From Falsirhodobacter flavus (GTDB lineage Bacteria > Pseudomonadota > Alphaproteobacteria > Rhodobacterales > Rhodobacteraceae), in NCBI GenBank assembly GCA_029846755.1, contig JARWBI010000006.1:62001-126000 (forward strand): DNA of 64,000 nucleotides, read 5' to 3'. Of the stretch, positions 16,141-25,466 are shown in pieces; position 1 is the stretch's first letter; each line of letters begins with the position of its first letter. A program made the translations under genes and the position numbers. The notes beneath the pieces are model-generated. The model saw nothing but the letters and a program-made list of their open reading frames with translations. It did not search any database and was not told the DNA's origin.

Positions 16141-17159
16141 ACGGGTTTTCCTTCGCTATCGAATATCGCCGCAGGCGCGGCAGGCAGCGCGACATGCAGC
16201 ACATCGGGCAGCGCACCAAAGGCCGGGGCCACGACCGACAGGCGCATCCCATCGGCCCGCACGGTTACCAGCCGCCGCCCGACCATCGGGATCGCCTCGA
16301 CCAGCTCGGCCTGAACGGTGCGCGGGCCGGGATCGGCCAGCGACAGATCCTCGGCCCGGACCATGGCGTGGCCCGTCGCGCCGCGCAGGGCGGCATCGGG
16401 CAGCCGCGCGAACCATGCGCCGTCCCGCACCGGGATCAGGTTGGCGGGCGGCGTTCCGACGAACCCGGCAACGAAGCTTGACGCCGGCCGCGCCAGCAGA
16501 TCCTCGGGGGTGCCGAACTGTTCGACCCGCCCCGCCCGCATCACGGCGACATGGCTTGCCAGCGTCATCGCCTCGGTCTGGTCATGCGTGACATAGACCG
16601 CCGTCGCCCCTGTCATGCGGTGGATGCGCGCGATCTCGTGCCGCATTTCCACGCGCAAAGTGGCGTCGAGGTTCGACAGCGGCTCGTCGAACAGCATGTA
16701 TTTCGGCCGCGCCGCGATCATCCGCGCCAAGGCGACGCGCTGCTGCTGCCCGCCCGAAATCTCGGAAGGATAGCGTTCGGCCAGCGCGCCCAGACCCATC
16801 ATCTTCAGCGCCTCGGCCACCAGGGTGGCGCGGTCTTGCACATGGCCGACCTTCAGCGGCCAGTCCACATTCCCCGCCACGGTCATATGCGGCCACAGCG
16901 CATAGGACTGGAACACCAGTCCCGCCCCTCGTTTCTCTGGCGGCATCGACATGCGCCCATCCGCCACCACACGGCCCCCGAAACGGATCGCGCCGCTGCT
17001 GGGCCCTTCCAGCCCCGCCAGCATCCGCAGCATCGTGCTTTTGCCGCAGCCCGACGGACCCAGCAGCACCAGAAATCCGCCCTCGGGCACGGTCAGCGAC
17101 ACATCCTCGACAGCGAAGGCCGTGTCGAAACGCTTGGTCAGGTTTTCAATCGATATCAT
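16137..17159 (-). CDS. ABC importer ATPase (CUT/POT-like, with TOBE region)
   Basis: A 340-residue nucleotide-binding subunit. Walker A is GPSGCGKST near residue 35, signature SEISGGQQQR near 135, Walker B MLFDEPLSNLD near 157, and the switch histidine lies in VTHDQTEAM. The C-terminal third is the beta-rich domain typical of FbpC/PotA/UgpC-type ATPases. It overlaps the permease stop by four bases and the phosphatase start by four bases, so the four genes form one unit. Confidence 0.88.
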   Translation of the reverse strand: MISIENLTKRFDTAFAVEDVSLTVPEGGFLVLLGPSGCGKSTMLRMLAGLEGPSSGAIRFGGRVVADGRMSMPPEKRGAGLVFQSYALWPHMTVAGNVDWPLKVGHVQDRATLVAEALKMMGLGALAERYPSEISGGQQQRVALARMIAARPKYMLFDEPLSNLDATLRVEMRHEIARIHRMTGATAVYVTHDQTEAMTLASHVAVMRAGRVEQFGTPEDLLARPASSFVAGFVGTPPANLIPVRDGAWFARLPDAALRGATGHAMVRAEDLSLADPGPRTVQAELVEAIPMVGRRLVTVRADGMRLSVVAPAFGALPDVLHVALPAAPAAIFDSEGKPV

Positions 17160-18844
17160 TTCCCGCGCCCCTTCAGCGCATTCGCCAGAACCGTCGCCAG
17201 CACCGAAATCAGCAGGATCACCAACGTCACCGCATTGGCGAATTGATGGAACCCGTCCGAGGCATAGCGATAGGACAGCACCGAGAGCACCGGCACCTGC
17301 GGCGTGTAAAGCAGCACGACGATGGCCAGATCGCCGATCACGTTGACGAAGGCCAAAAGCGCCCCCGCGATCATCCCTTTGGACGCCAGCGGCAGGGTGA
17401 TCGCAAACAGCCGCCGCACGAACCCCGCCCCGGTCATCCGCGCCGCCTCGTCCACATCGCCGGAAATCTGCGCCACCGTCGCGCGGCCCGTCTGCACGGC
17501 GAAGGGGAGCGTCGCCGCCACCAAGGCCAGCGCCAGAAGCCATGGCGTGCCATACAGCGCCGGAAGCGGCCCGATCGGCGCACCATAAAGCGCGATATAA
17601 GCCGCGCCGAACGCGATCCCCGGCAGCAGCATCGGCAGGAAGGCCAGCTGGCTGACCGCCTCGGTCAGCACGGGGATGCGCTTGCCATTCAGCACCACCG
17701 CCGCCAGCAGCCCGATCAGCACCGACACCACCGCGACGCCTACGCCCAAGGCCAGCGTCATCCAAAGCGCGGTCATCAGCTGCGGGTTGCGGAAGATGCC
17801 AGCCTGTCCGCGTGCGAAGGCGGGATCGGACACCCCCACCCAGAAATGCAGCGTCCAGTTCGAAAACAGCGCCGATCCCTGCGGCGCCAGTGACGCCGCC
17901 GCCAGAAGGATGATCGGCAGCACGGTCGTGATGAAACACACCGCCAGCGCCAGCGCGCAAAGCGGGCCGCGCGCACCGCCAAGGGTCATCCGTTTCGCCC
18001 GCGCGCCTTTGCCGCCGATGGTCGCGAAACTGCGCCGCCCCGCCAGCAGCCGGTTGCCCGCGCCCAAAAACACCGCCGACACCACGATCAGCAGCATGGC
18101 AAGGATATATCCCCGCTCGGTCTGGCCGATCTCGACCATGCCGAACAGGCGGGTCGAAAGCGTCTGCATCCGCACTGGCAGGCCCAGAAGCGCGGGCGCG
18201 GCGAAATTCGACACCCCCGCCGCAAAGGCGAGGGACCCGCCCGCCAGCAGCGCCGGCGTCACCATCGGCAGCACGATCCCGAACACGATGCGGCGGCGCG
18301 AGGCCCCCGCCATCTGCCCCGCCTCGACCACGTCGCCATTCAGCGACGCAAGCGAGGCCGCAACGACCGTGAACGCCAGCGCGAAATATTGCGAGATCAG
18401 CACGAATGCCGTCGGCACCATGCCCCAGGCCAGCCAATCGGGCACGGACATGCCCCACCCTTCCAGCATCCCGATGCTGCCGCCCGCCCGGCTGTTGCGG
18501 AACAGGCTGCCCCACGCGAGCGCGGTGGCAAAGCTGGGGATCATGAAAGGCAATGTCGCCAGCACCCCTAGCGTCCGACGGAACGGCACGTCCGTCATCA
18601 CAACCAGCCAGGCAAGGAAGCCGCCGATCAGGACCGATCCCAGTGCCGTCGCCAGCCCGAGGATCATCGTGTTCTTCAACGGCACCCAGGTCAGGTTGCG
18701 CGACAGGTTCGATCCCAGAACCTCGCGCCATGCCGGGCTGCCGGCGGTATCAAGAAGGATGGTCGCCAGTGGCGCCGCAACCAGCGCCGCCAGCAAGGCC
18801 AGAACGCCAAGCGTCAGGCCGAAACCACGGGGAAAGATCGTCAT
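17156..18844 (-). CDS. ABC importer permease, two permease domains fused
   Basis: A 562-residue integral membrane protein with two binding-protein-dependent transport domains in one chain, as in the FbpB/AfuB/ThiP layout. The cytoplasmic coupling loops can be seen as EAGQMAGASRRRIVFGIVLPMV near residue 180 and EAARMTGAGFVRRLFAITLPLA near residue 485. It imports whatever the downstream-encoded binding protein captures, driven by the coupled ATPase. The start lies 18 bases after the binding-protein gene. Confidence 0.88.
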   Translation of the reverse strand: MTIFPRGFGLTLGVLALLAALVAAPLATILLDTAGSPAWREVLGSNLSRNLTWVPLKNTMILGLATALGSVLIGGFLAWLVVMTDVPFRRTLGVLATLPFMIPSFATALAWGSLFRNSRAGGSIGMLEGWGMSVPDWLAWGMVPTAFVLISQYFALAFTVVAASLASLNGDVVEAGQMAGASRRRIVFGIVLPMVTPALLAGGSLAFAAGVSNFAAPALLGLPVRMQTLSTRLFGMVEIGQTERGYILAMLLIVVSAVFLGAGNRLLAGRRSFATIGGKGARAKRMTLGGARGPLCALALAVCFITTVLPIILLAAASLAPQGSALFSNWTLHFWVGVSDPAFARGQAGIFRNPQLMTALWMTLALGVGVAVVSVLIGLLAAVVLNGKRIPVLTEAVSQLAFLPMLLPGIAFGAAYIALYGAPIGPLPALYGTPWLLALALVAATLPFAVQTGRATVAQISGDVDEAARMTGAGFVRRLFAITLPLASKGMIAGALLAFVNVIGDLAIVVLLYTPQVPVLSVLSYRYASDGFHQFANAVTLVILLISVLATVLANALKGRGK

Positions 18845-18862
18845 GGCCTCGGCCTGCCCGTC

Positions 18863-19963
18863 TTATTGCAGCGTCAGGATCAGATCGGCGACTTCGGCGC
18901 GGATCTTTGCGGTTTCAGCGGCATCGATGGTCCAGCCGTTGAAATTGTCCAGCGCGATCGCATCGGGATGCGGTGCGATGTCGGTGCGCGTCGCCCAATC
19001 GCCCGCGACATAGAAGGGTTTGAACCCGTCGCCGCCGGTTTCGGTATCGTCGCCCATCATGAAGTCGATGGCCAGACGCGCCGCCGCCGGATTCGCAGCC
19101 TTCGGGTTCACCGCCAGAAGCGCCGGGAAGACGATCCCGTTCGCGGGCGCGACCTCGTTCGCCACCTGCAGCGCCCAGCCCTCGTCCTCGTTGTCGCGGC
19201 GGTCGGAATAGGAGGTGAAACCGATCGGTGCCGCCTCCTGCCCCTTGGCACCGATGGCCGCGTTCACGTCATCGGTCGAACCGACCAGCACCAGGTCGTT
19301 GGCGAACAAATCCGCGATGAACCGCTTGCCCGCATCCTCGCCCGCGGGCAGCGCCTCGCCGAACTCGGTCTGATAGGCCGCCGCCATTTCATCGCTGCGC
19401 AGCACGATCTCGGTCATCAGATCCAGATAGTCGCCGCGCTGAAGCGGGTCGACCATGATGACCTTGCCTGCCCATTCCGGTTTCGTCAGATCCCAGAGGC
19501 TGTCCACCGGCGCACCGTCGGGATGGCTTTCCTCGTTATACATCAGCACCTTGGTCGACAGGCGCTGTGCCAGAAGCGGCGATTTCAGCGCTTCGGGCAC
19601 CAGCCCTTCGACGCGCGGCGGAACATAGGGTGCGACCAGCCCCGCCTCGAACAGTTCCGTCAGCACCACCGGCGCATCCGAGATATAGACGACATCCGCC
19701 CCCGCGATCCCCGCCCCCGCTTCGGCCTTGATCCGCGCGATCTGCTCGGTCGAGGACATGTCGAAGCTGACCATGTCGATGCCGGGATAGGCGGCTTCGA
19801 ACGCCGCTTCGACCCGCCCGATCCGGCTGGTGAAGGCATAGACGGTGACCGTGCCCTCGGCCTCGGCCAGGGGTTTCAGATCGGCGGCGGAAAGCGTGTC
19901 CAGATCCTGCGCCCAGACGGGCGTGGTCATGGCAAGCGTGGCAAGAAGCGGCAGAAAACGCAT
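18863..19963 (-). CDS. Periplasmic substrate-binding protein, FbpA/AfuA-like
   Basis: A 366-residue type-2 binding protein with a signal peptide (MRFLPLLATLAMTTPVWA-QD). The fold is recognised from VTVYAFTSRIGRVEAAFEAAYPGI, ADVVYISDAP, MYNEESHPDGAPVDSLWDLTKPEWAGKV and the C-terminal region. I do not see the adjacent tyrosine pair that iron-binding FbpA proteins use, and the neighbours are a phosphatase and a sugar-phosphate-type regulator. A hexose-phosphate-like substrate, as for AfuA, is therefore more likely than iron. The ATG at 19963 has a GGGGA ribosome site; an upstream in-frame extension lacks one. Confidence 0.8.
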   Translation of the reverse strand: MRFLPLLATLAMTTPVWAQDLDTLSAADLKPLAEAEGTVTVYAFTSRIGRVEAAFEAAYPGIDMVSFDMSSTEQIARIKAEAGAGIAGADVVYISDAPVVLTELFEAGLVAPYVPPRVEGLVPEALKSPLLAQRLSTKVLMYNEESHPDGAPVDSLWDLTKPEWAGKVIMVDPLQRGDYLDLMTEIVLRSDEMAAAYQTEFGEALPAGEDAGKRFIADLFANDLVLVGSTDDVNAAIGAKGQEAAPIGFTSYSDRRDNEDEGWALQVANEVAPANGIVFPALLAVNPKAANPAAARLAIDFMMGDDTETGGDGFKPFYVAGDWATRTDIAPHPDAIALDNFNGWTIDAAETAKIRAEVADLILTLQ

Positions 19964-20008
19964 GTGATTCCCCAAGGGCTGCTGTGTCCATGCCATCGGT
20001 AGCCGCAA

Positions 20009-20044
20009 CTTGCAACATTTCTATGACATGCAAGCTATCTTGCA
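20009..20044. promoter_or_regulatory. CTTGCA/TGCAAG inverted repeat, candidate RpiR operator
   Basis: CTTGCA at 20009-20014 and TGCAAG at 20029-20034 form a perfect 6-bp inverted repeat 14 bases apart, about 45-70 bases upstream of the binding-protein ATG. A third CTTGCA follows at 20039-20044 inside the end of the regulator gene. The spacing suits a dimeric RpiR-family regulator. This is inferred from position and symmetry. Confidence 0.5.
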
Positions 20045-20898
20045 AAGCTGGTTTCGAAACTTTCGATCAGCGTGCCCAAACGGTCCAGCGGCTCCATGGT
20101 AGCTCCCTGCCCTGCCGCGCCCAGCGCGAGGATCAGCGCGTTCGTCACCAGCATCGGCACGGTCAGCGTCTGGAAGCCCTCCGCCAGCCCTGCGCGCGGC
20201 GCGGCCAGCAGAAGCTCGGGCGCGGGACGAAGCTGCGCGCCGACCGTGTCGGAAATTGCCAGCGTGGCGGCGCCCACATCCGCCGCCAGCCGCATCAGCG
20301 GTGCATAACCCTGCGGCTGCCGCCGGAACGCGAACAGCAACAGCGCATCCCCCGCCCGCATCGGCAGCGCCTGTTCCGCCAGATCGCGGGCATTGCCCCG
20401 CAGGCTGCGCGTGTCGATACCCATGCGCCGCATTCGCCGTTCGGCCATGTCGGCCAGCGAGGTGGCATGACCATGCGCGAAGACAAAGACCCGCCGCCCG
20501 TCCAGCATCGCCGCCGCCTCGGCGATGGCACGGTCGCTCACATGATCGGCGACCGAGGCAAGCGCCGCCATCTCGCTTGCCACCAGATGCGCCAGGTGAT
20601 CGCCCTCCGCCGCCTCCAGCGTCAGCGACAGCCGATCGGCAGCCTCGCTGCGCTGGACGTATTCCTGCCGCAACGCATCGCGGAACGCGGCATAGCCCGA
20701 AAAGCCCAGCTTGCGTGCAAGGCGCGAGGTCGTCGCCTCGTGCACGCCCACGCGCGCCGCGAATTCGGCCGAAGTGACCAGCGCGATCTCTCGCGGCACG
20801 CGCATCAATTCGCTGACCAGCCGCGTTTCGCTGGGCGTCAGCGCATCCGACTGCGCCTGTATCCGTGCGACCATGCGCCCCGACCTGCCGTCCATCAT
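20035..20898 (-). CDS. MurR/RpiR-family regulator with SIS domain
   Basis: A 287-residue regulator. The N-terminal HTH_6 domain (LTPSETRLVSELM ... FAARVGVHEATTSRLARKLGFSGYAAFRDAL) spans about residues 12-85, followed by a SIS domain (RVFVFAHGHATSLADMAERRMRRMG ... GDALLLFAFRRQPQGY) from about 125. SIS domains in this family sense phosphorylated sugars. The gene lies directly upstream of, and on the same strand as, the ABC importer, so it is the likely controller. ATG at 20898 or 20895. Confidence 0.85.
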   Translation of the reverse strand: MMDGRSGRMVARIQAQSDALTPSETRLVSELMRVPREIALVTSAEFAARVGVHEATTSRLARKLGFSGYAAFRDALRQEYVQRSEAADRLSLTLEAAEGDHLAHLVASEMAALASVADHVSDRAIAEAAAMLDGRRVFVFAHGHATSLADMAERRMRRMGIDTRSLRGNARDLAEQALPMRAGDALLLFAFRRQPQGYAPLMRLAADVGAATLAISDTVGAQLRPAPELLLAAPRAGLAEGFQTLTVPMLVTNALILALGAAGQGATMEPLDRLGTLIESFETSFAR

Positions 20899-21053
20899 CC
20901 CGCCCTTTCCGGAACCCGTGCGGGCGCAGCTATGGCCATCGCGCGCGCCTTTGCAAGCGCCCGCATCACCCCCGGCAAATGCACGCCGATGGCGGAAACC
21001 AATGCCGCCCTCCGCCCGTTCCCCTTGCGCAATACCCAGACAGGAGCAGGAAT

Positions 21054-21401
21054 ATGAAGGTCCGATGCTACACCGTCGCGGATGCCCGGTTCGAACGATC
21101 CCCCGATCAGCAGGGCGAGGTCTTCACCGCGAACCTTGTCGACGAACGCCACGATGCGCCCGTGACCATCGGCTACGGGCGCTATGCCCCGGGCCATGGC
21201 CTGACCGAGACGATGGCCGTGGACGACGTGATGATCCTGCTGGAGGGCAGCCTTTCGATCACAGCGAACGGCACGACCACGCAGGTGGCCCCCGGCGGCA
21301 TCGTCCACATGCCCAAGGGCGAGGAAGTGACGATCGTCGCGGGCGAGGATGGGGCGCTGACCGCATACGTCACCCATCCCCATTGGCGCGAGGCGCGGTG
21401 A
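21054..21401 (+). CDS. Small cupin-domain protein
   Basis: A 115-residue single cupin, with segments VTIGYGRYAPGHGLTETMAVDDVMILLEGSLSITANG and VAPGGIVHMPKGEEVTI, the pattern seen in EutQ-like cupins. The usual metal ligands are only partly kept (one histidine in GHGLTE, one in VHMPKG), so enzymatic activity is uncertain. A GGAGCAGGA ribosome site precedes the ATG. Its stop overlaps the start of the GST-like gene by one base, so the two are co-translated. Confidence 0.75.
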   Translation: MKVRCYTVADARFERSPDQQGEVFTANLVDERHDAPVTIGYGRYAPGHGLTETMAVDDVMILLEGSLSITANGTTTQVAPGGIVHMPKGEEVTIVAGEDGALTAYVTHPHWREAR

Positions 21402-22063
21402 TGGCCGATTACACGCTTTATTACTGGCCGGTCCCGTTTCGCGGAGAGTTCGTCCGCGCCATCCTTGCCCATCAGGGCGCAAGCGTGGACGAGCCGGACA
21501 GCGACGCGATCGCGGCGATGATGGCCGCAGACCCGCAGGATCAGCCCATACCGCACATGGCCCCGCCGATGCTGGTGCAGACCGCCACCGGCAAAGCGGT
21601 CGCGCAGATGCCCGCCATCTGCCTCTGGCTTGGCCGGACCTTGGATCTGCTGCCAAGCGATCCGCACGAGGCCGCATGCGCAATCAAACTGGCGGGCGAT
21701 GCGAATGACGTGCTGGACGAGATGACGCTGGATGGCGGCAAATCCATGTGGACCGCGCAGACCTGGGCGGATTACCAGCCCCGACTGCGCCGCTGGATGG
21801 GGATATGGGAAGCGAGCCCCCTCGCCGATCCCCTGTCGCAGATCCTTGCGGCCACGCTGTGGGGCACGATGACCGAACGCCTGCCCGCGCTGCGCCCCCT
21901 GCTGGAAGCCGAGGCCCCGGGCGTTGCGGCGCTGGCGGACAGGCTGCGCGCAGAGCCCGCCCTTGCCGCGCAGGCCAAAGACAGCCGCAAAAGGTTCGGC
22001 GATGCTTGGTGCGGCGGCGAGATCGAGAAATCTCTCCGCCATGTCCTTTCGATTGGCCAATAG
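21401..22063 (+). CDS. Glutathione S-transferase-like protein
   Basis: A 220-residue protein with an N-terminal thioredoxin-like GST fold (YTLYYWPVPFRGEFVRAILAHQG, then PPMLVQTATGKAVAQMPAICLWLGRTLDLLP with the cis-proline region) and an all-helical C-terminal domain. The role of the N-terminal tyrosine or serine in catalysis cannot be assigned. Coupled to the cupin gene through a TGATG junction. Substrate unknown. Confidence 0.75.
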   Translation: MADYTLYYWPVPFRGEFVRAILAHQGASVDEPDSDAIAAMMAADPQDQPIPHMAPPMLVQTATGKAVAQMPAICLWLGRTLDLLPSDPHEAACAIKLAGDANDVLDEMTLDGGKSMWTAQTWADYQPRLRRWMGIWEASPLADPLSQILAATLWGTMTERLPALRPLLEAEAPGVAALADRLRAEPALAAQAKDSRKRFGDAWCGGEIEKSLRHVLSIGQ

Positions 22064-22129
22064 AACAACCTGTGCTTGCTTTTTCCGCCAACTATAACAA
22101 CCGAAAGATGTTGAGAGAGAGGGCCGGGT

Positions 22130-23686
22130 TTGGACGTCATCAGCGCAAACGAAGAAGATGCGGCCCGGGACGCCCTTGGCGTTACGGACCGCGTCAGGAT
22201 CTGGGAGGTCAGCCAGGAAATGCTGATGGTCTCGGACCTGAACGGGGTCTGGACCAACGTGAACCCCGCTTGGGAAAGGGCCACGGGCTGGACGCGCGAC
22301 GACCTTCTGGGCCGCACCTCGGAATGGATCGAGCATCCCGAAGACATCGCCAAGACCCGGAGGGAGATCGAAAGCCTCGCCTCGGGACAGGCGACCCTGA
22401 AATTCGAGAACCGGATGCGGACCAGGGATGGCCGCTATCTCCATCTGGCGTGGCATGCGGTGTCATCAGGCGATCACCTTTACTGCTCGGCCCGCGACGT
22501 GACCGAGGAACGCTGCCGCAGCGACGCTCTGGTCGAAGCGCAGGCCCGTCTGCGCCAAGCCCAGAAGATGGAGGCGGTCGGCCAATTGACCGGCGGAATC
22601 GCGCATGACTTCAACAACCTGATCGGCGGCATCTCGGGGCTGGTCGATCTGGCGCGCAACCGCATCGCCCAGCAAAGACCGTCCGAGGCGGTGCCGCTTC
22701 TGGACGCGGCGGAGGCCACCATCGACAAGGCGGCGGCGCTGACCCACCGGCTTCTGGCATTCTCGCGCAAGCAGGCGCTGCAACCACGGCAGATGAACGT
22801 CGCGCGGCAGGTGGAGGGATTTCTGGACCTGATCCGCCGCTCCATCGGGCCGACCACAAGCGTCGAATTCACCTGCGAATGCCCGGAGCTGACGATCTTC
22901 GCCGATGCCAACCAGTTCGAGAATGCGCTGCTGAATCTGTGCCTGAACGCGCGCGATGCGATGCCGCGCGGCGGGACCGTTGCCATCACCTCGCATCGCG
23001 AAACATCGGCGCAGGCCTCGGATGACGAGCAATATGTCGCGATCTCGGTCGCCGATACCGGGATCGGGATGTCGCCCGAAACCTCGGAAAAGGCGATCGA
23101 GCCGTTCTTCACCACAAAACCCGTCGGGGCCGGAACGGGTCTTGGGCTGTCGATGGTCTACGGTTTCGTCGAACAGTCGGGCGGCACGCTTTCCATCACC
23201 TCGCAGCCCGGCAGCGGCACCTGCGTGCAGATGCTGTTCCCGGCCGGACCGCTTCCCCTGCAGGGCACGCAGGAGCCGATCCCGCCCGCCGGCGGGGGAT
23301 CGGCCGCCTCGCCCCACCTGATCCTGATTATCGACGACGAGCCGGTGATGCGGATGATCCTGAACACCGTCCTGCGCGATGCCGGTTACCGCACGATCGA
23401 AGCGGCCGACGGTCCAAGCGGCCTCGCCCTCCTCGCCTCTCACCCAGAGATCATGATGCTGGTTTCCGATATCGGGCTGCCGAACGGCATGTCGGGCCTT
23501 GACGTGGCGCTGGCCGCCCGTGCGCTGCGGCCCGGCCTTCCGATCCTGCATGTGACGGGCTATGCTCCCGATGACGTGGCCCAGCGGGGCACCATCGTCG
23601 ACGGCGCCGCGATCCTGTCGAAGCCGTTCCGGAATGCGGCGCTTGTCGCAGCGGTCGAGGAGGTGCTGGCGGCAGCCCGCTCATGA
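22130..23686 (+). CDS. Hybrid sensor histidine kinase, PAS-HisKA-HATPase-REC, TTG start
   Basis: A 518-residue soluble hybrid kinase. A PAS domain covers about residues 25-130 (MLMVSDLNGVWTNVNPAWERATGW). The dimerisation domain holds His159 in GGIAHDFNNL, then come the N-box LNLCLNARDAMP, G boxes VADTGIGM and GTGLGLSMVYGF, and a C-terminal receiver domain (LIIDDEPVMRMIL, phospho-acceptor Asp in LVSDIGLPNG, Lys in LSKPFR). No membrane segment is seen, so the signal is cytoplasmic. The start is TTG at 22130 with GAGAGGG upstream. No partner gene is adjacent. Confidence 0.85.
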   Translation: MDVISANEEDAARDALGVTDRVRIWEVSQEMLMVSDLNGVWTNVNPAWERATGWTRDDLLGRTSEWIEHPEDIAKTRREIESLASGQATLKFENRMRTRDGRYLHLAWHAVSSGDHLYCSARDVTEERCRSDALVEAQARLRQAQKMEAVGQLTGGIAHDFNNLIGGISGLVDLARNRIAQQRPSEAVPLLDAAEATIDKAAALTHRLLAFSRKQALQPRQMNVARQVEGFLDLIRRSIGPTTSVEFTCECPELTIFADANQFENALLNLCLNARDAMPRGGTVAITSHRETSAQASDDEQYVAISVADTGIGMSPETSEKAIEPFFTTKPVGAGTGLGLSMVYGFVEQSGGTLSITSQPGSGTCVQMLFPAGPLPLQGTQEPIPPAGGGSAASPHLILIIDDEPVMRMILNTVLRDAGYRTIEAADGPSGLALLASHPEIMMLVSDIGLPNGMSGLDVALAARALRPGLPILHVTGYAPDDVAQRGTIVDGAAILSKPFRNAALVAAVEEVLAAARS

Positions 23687-24319
23687 GGGCAGCGGCGGAT
23701 AGGCGATCCCCCGCAGCGCCGGAAAATCCGCATGGCGCGCCGCCCGGTCCGAAGGCGGCACATCGCCGGGTCGGTGGATGCGGCGCTGCGGCCCGATCCA
23801 GGACGATATCCGCTTTTCGGGCTGTTCCCGCCACGCCAGATTGAACGCGGCCCGTTTGGGAAAGAACGTGACGGCGTGGAAGTCGAGGTGGTCGAACAGC
23901 CACCACGCTAGATCGCGCCAGTCCCGCCCCCGGTCATACTGATCCGCGAACCACGGGACGACCACGCTGGTGCAGGCGCCGCAGCGCCCTGCGGCATCGC
24001 GCCGGTCCCAGATGTGATCCGCGCGGCTCGCCTCGTTCGACGCGCAGCCGAGCCCGTGCCGCGATCCATAGGCATTTACCGCAGGCGAACGATAGGCCGA
24101 TCGTATGGCGATGGGGCCGAACGTCTCCACCAGCGGATCCAGCAGTTCAGAGGCCAGCATCCGGCCGACATGCAGCGCCAGTTCCGGATCATCGGGGATG
24201 TTCTGGATGCCGCGGAAATTGCCGATCTCGGAATAAAGGAAATCGCGCATGAAGAAATGGCGCGAAAGACGCTCGCGCCCCAATGCCTCCAATCCGCGAA
24301 CGCTTCCGGGCTTGCGCAT
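23681..24319 (-). CDS. Uncharacterised protein resembling peptidase M15-type domains
   Basis: A 212-residue protein with a good AAGGAGG ribosome site. The region SAYRSPAVNAYGSRHGLGCASNEASRADHIWD resembles the zinc-binding stretch of peptidase M15/hedgehog-like proteins (RSxxR..., then a His/Asp pair), but the usual SxHxxGxAxD spacing is not exact, so activity is doubtful. No signal peptide is visible. The stop overlaps the stop of the convergent kinase in TCATGA. Function unknown. Confidence 0.55.
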   Translation of the reverse strand: MRKPGSVRGLEALGRERLSRHFFMRDFLYSEIGNFRGIQNIPDDPELALHVGRMLASELLDPLVETFGPIAIRSAYRSPAVNAYGSRHGLGCASNEASRADHIWDRRDAAGRCGACTSVVVPWFADQYDRGRDWRDLAWWLFDHLDFHAVTFFPKRAAFNLAWREQPEKRISSWIGPQRRIHRPGDVPPSDRAARHADFPALRGIAYPPLPS

Positions 24320-24446
24320 CCTGCCTCCTTCACGGGGGATCGTCGCCCCGGTGCGGAGCACCGTCAAGCGTTGCGGCAAAATCGCCACTTTCTGCAACTG
24401 CGAAGGCGTGCTTAGCTGCACCCGGTTTATTTGAGTAACGAGTATC

Positions 24447-25439
24447 ATGAACGCCAATTTCCCCACCGGGCAGGCTTCGGCGCTGCCTGCGCCCTTTCTC
24501 CAGTTCTCAAGCGGATCGACGCCATTCGATGTGGTCCTCGTCACCCGCAACCGCCCCGAGGCGCTGGCCTTTGCCCTGCCCCTTCTGATCGCGCAGTCCG
24601 AACAGGCGCAGCGCATCATCGTGATCGACAGTTCGGACGATGCCGATCCCGTGCAGCAGCTCATCGCGCAGCAAGATGTTTCCATCGTCCACGAACATGC
24701 CGCGCGGGGATCGTCGCATCAGCGCAACTTGGGCCTTCGCCATGTGACTGCGCCGGTCGTGTTCTTTCCGGGTGACGCCGCGCGATGCCATCCGGGCACG
24801 ACCGAGGCGATGATGCGGATCTACAGCCGCGACGCCGATCACCGCATCGCAGGGGTCTGCGCCGCGGGTGCTGGCCCGATCAGCGGCCCCGTCCCGTTCC
24901 ACGAAATGGCGCACATCCTCCAACGCGCGCAGTCCCGACCAGACTGGCTGGCGCAAGAGGATGCGGCCCCGGCCCCATGGCTGCCCGCGCCACGCATGTC
25001 GTTCCGGACCGACGCCATCGTTGACGAGGGTTTCGACGAGACCTTCCGCAGCCATGACATTCATGCCGATGTAGATGCGAGCTTCAAAGCCATGCGCCAT
25101 GGAATACTGGTCGAAGCAAGCCGCGCAAGGATCGACCCTCATCCGGTCCCGGCCGAGCGGACGGTTCCGTTCAACGCCGCGCTGATGTCGGCGCTGAACC
25201 TTGCCTTCGTGATGGCCCGCCACTCCGCCGACCTGCCCGAAGCCGCGGCCATTCGACGGGCAACGAAAAGCCATCTCCGGGCGAGGATGCGGATGCTGGT
25301 GCCGAAATTCGGATCAAGGCGCGGGCGGGCCGAGTTTCACGGAACCCGCACGGCACTTGCGGCTTGCGACGCATTGTTCGATGCGCCGCAAGATTTGAGC
25401 CGGACTTATGCCGCGCTGCACGACCAGTTGCTGAAATGA
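24447..25439 (+). CDS. Family 2-type glycosyltransferase
   Basis: A 330-residue protein with the GT-A glycosyltransferase start FDVVLVTRNRPEALAFALPLLIAQ, the IIVIDSSDDADP sugar-nucleotide region and a conserved RGSSHQRNLGLRHVTAPVVFFPGDAARCH where a DXD-like acidic motif is expected. It would transfer a sugar to a surface polymer or lipid. The C-terminal third is helical and unfamiliar. It stands alone, next to the partition module, with no other surface-polysaccharide genes nearby. Confidence 0.7.
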   Translation: MNANFPTGQASALPAPFLQFSSGSTPFDVVLVTRNRPEALAFALPLLIAQSEQAQRIIVIDSSDDADPVQQLIAQQDVSIVHEHAARGSSHQRNLGLRHVTAPVVFFPGDAARCHPGTTEAMMRIYSRDADHRIAGVCAAGAGPISGPVPFHEMAHILQRAQSRPDWLAQEDAAPAPWLPAPRMSFRTDAIVDEGFDETFRSHDIHADVDASFKAMRHGILVEASRARIDPHPVPAERTVPFNAALMSALNLAFVMARHSADLPEAAAIRRATKSHLRARMRMLVPKFGSRRGRAEFHGTRTALAACDALFDAPQDLSRTYAALHDQLLK

Positions 25440-25466
25440 TCCTCAACCGTTGCATTTCAAAGTGTT

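Noticed and set aside
18863-19963. Ferric iron-binding (FbpA) function for the binding protein
   Set aside because: No adjacent tyrosine pair was found and the linked regulator and phosphatase point to a phosphorylated compound.
22064-22129. A -35/-10 promoter (TTGCTT and TATAAC) before the hybrid kinase
   Set aside because: The spacing is only about 11 bases, too short for a normal promoter.
24447-25439. Link of the glycosyltransferase to the partition module
   Set aside because: It is on the other strand with its own promoter space and no shared motif; proximity is probably accidental.
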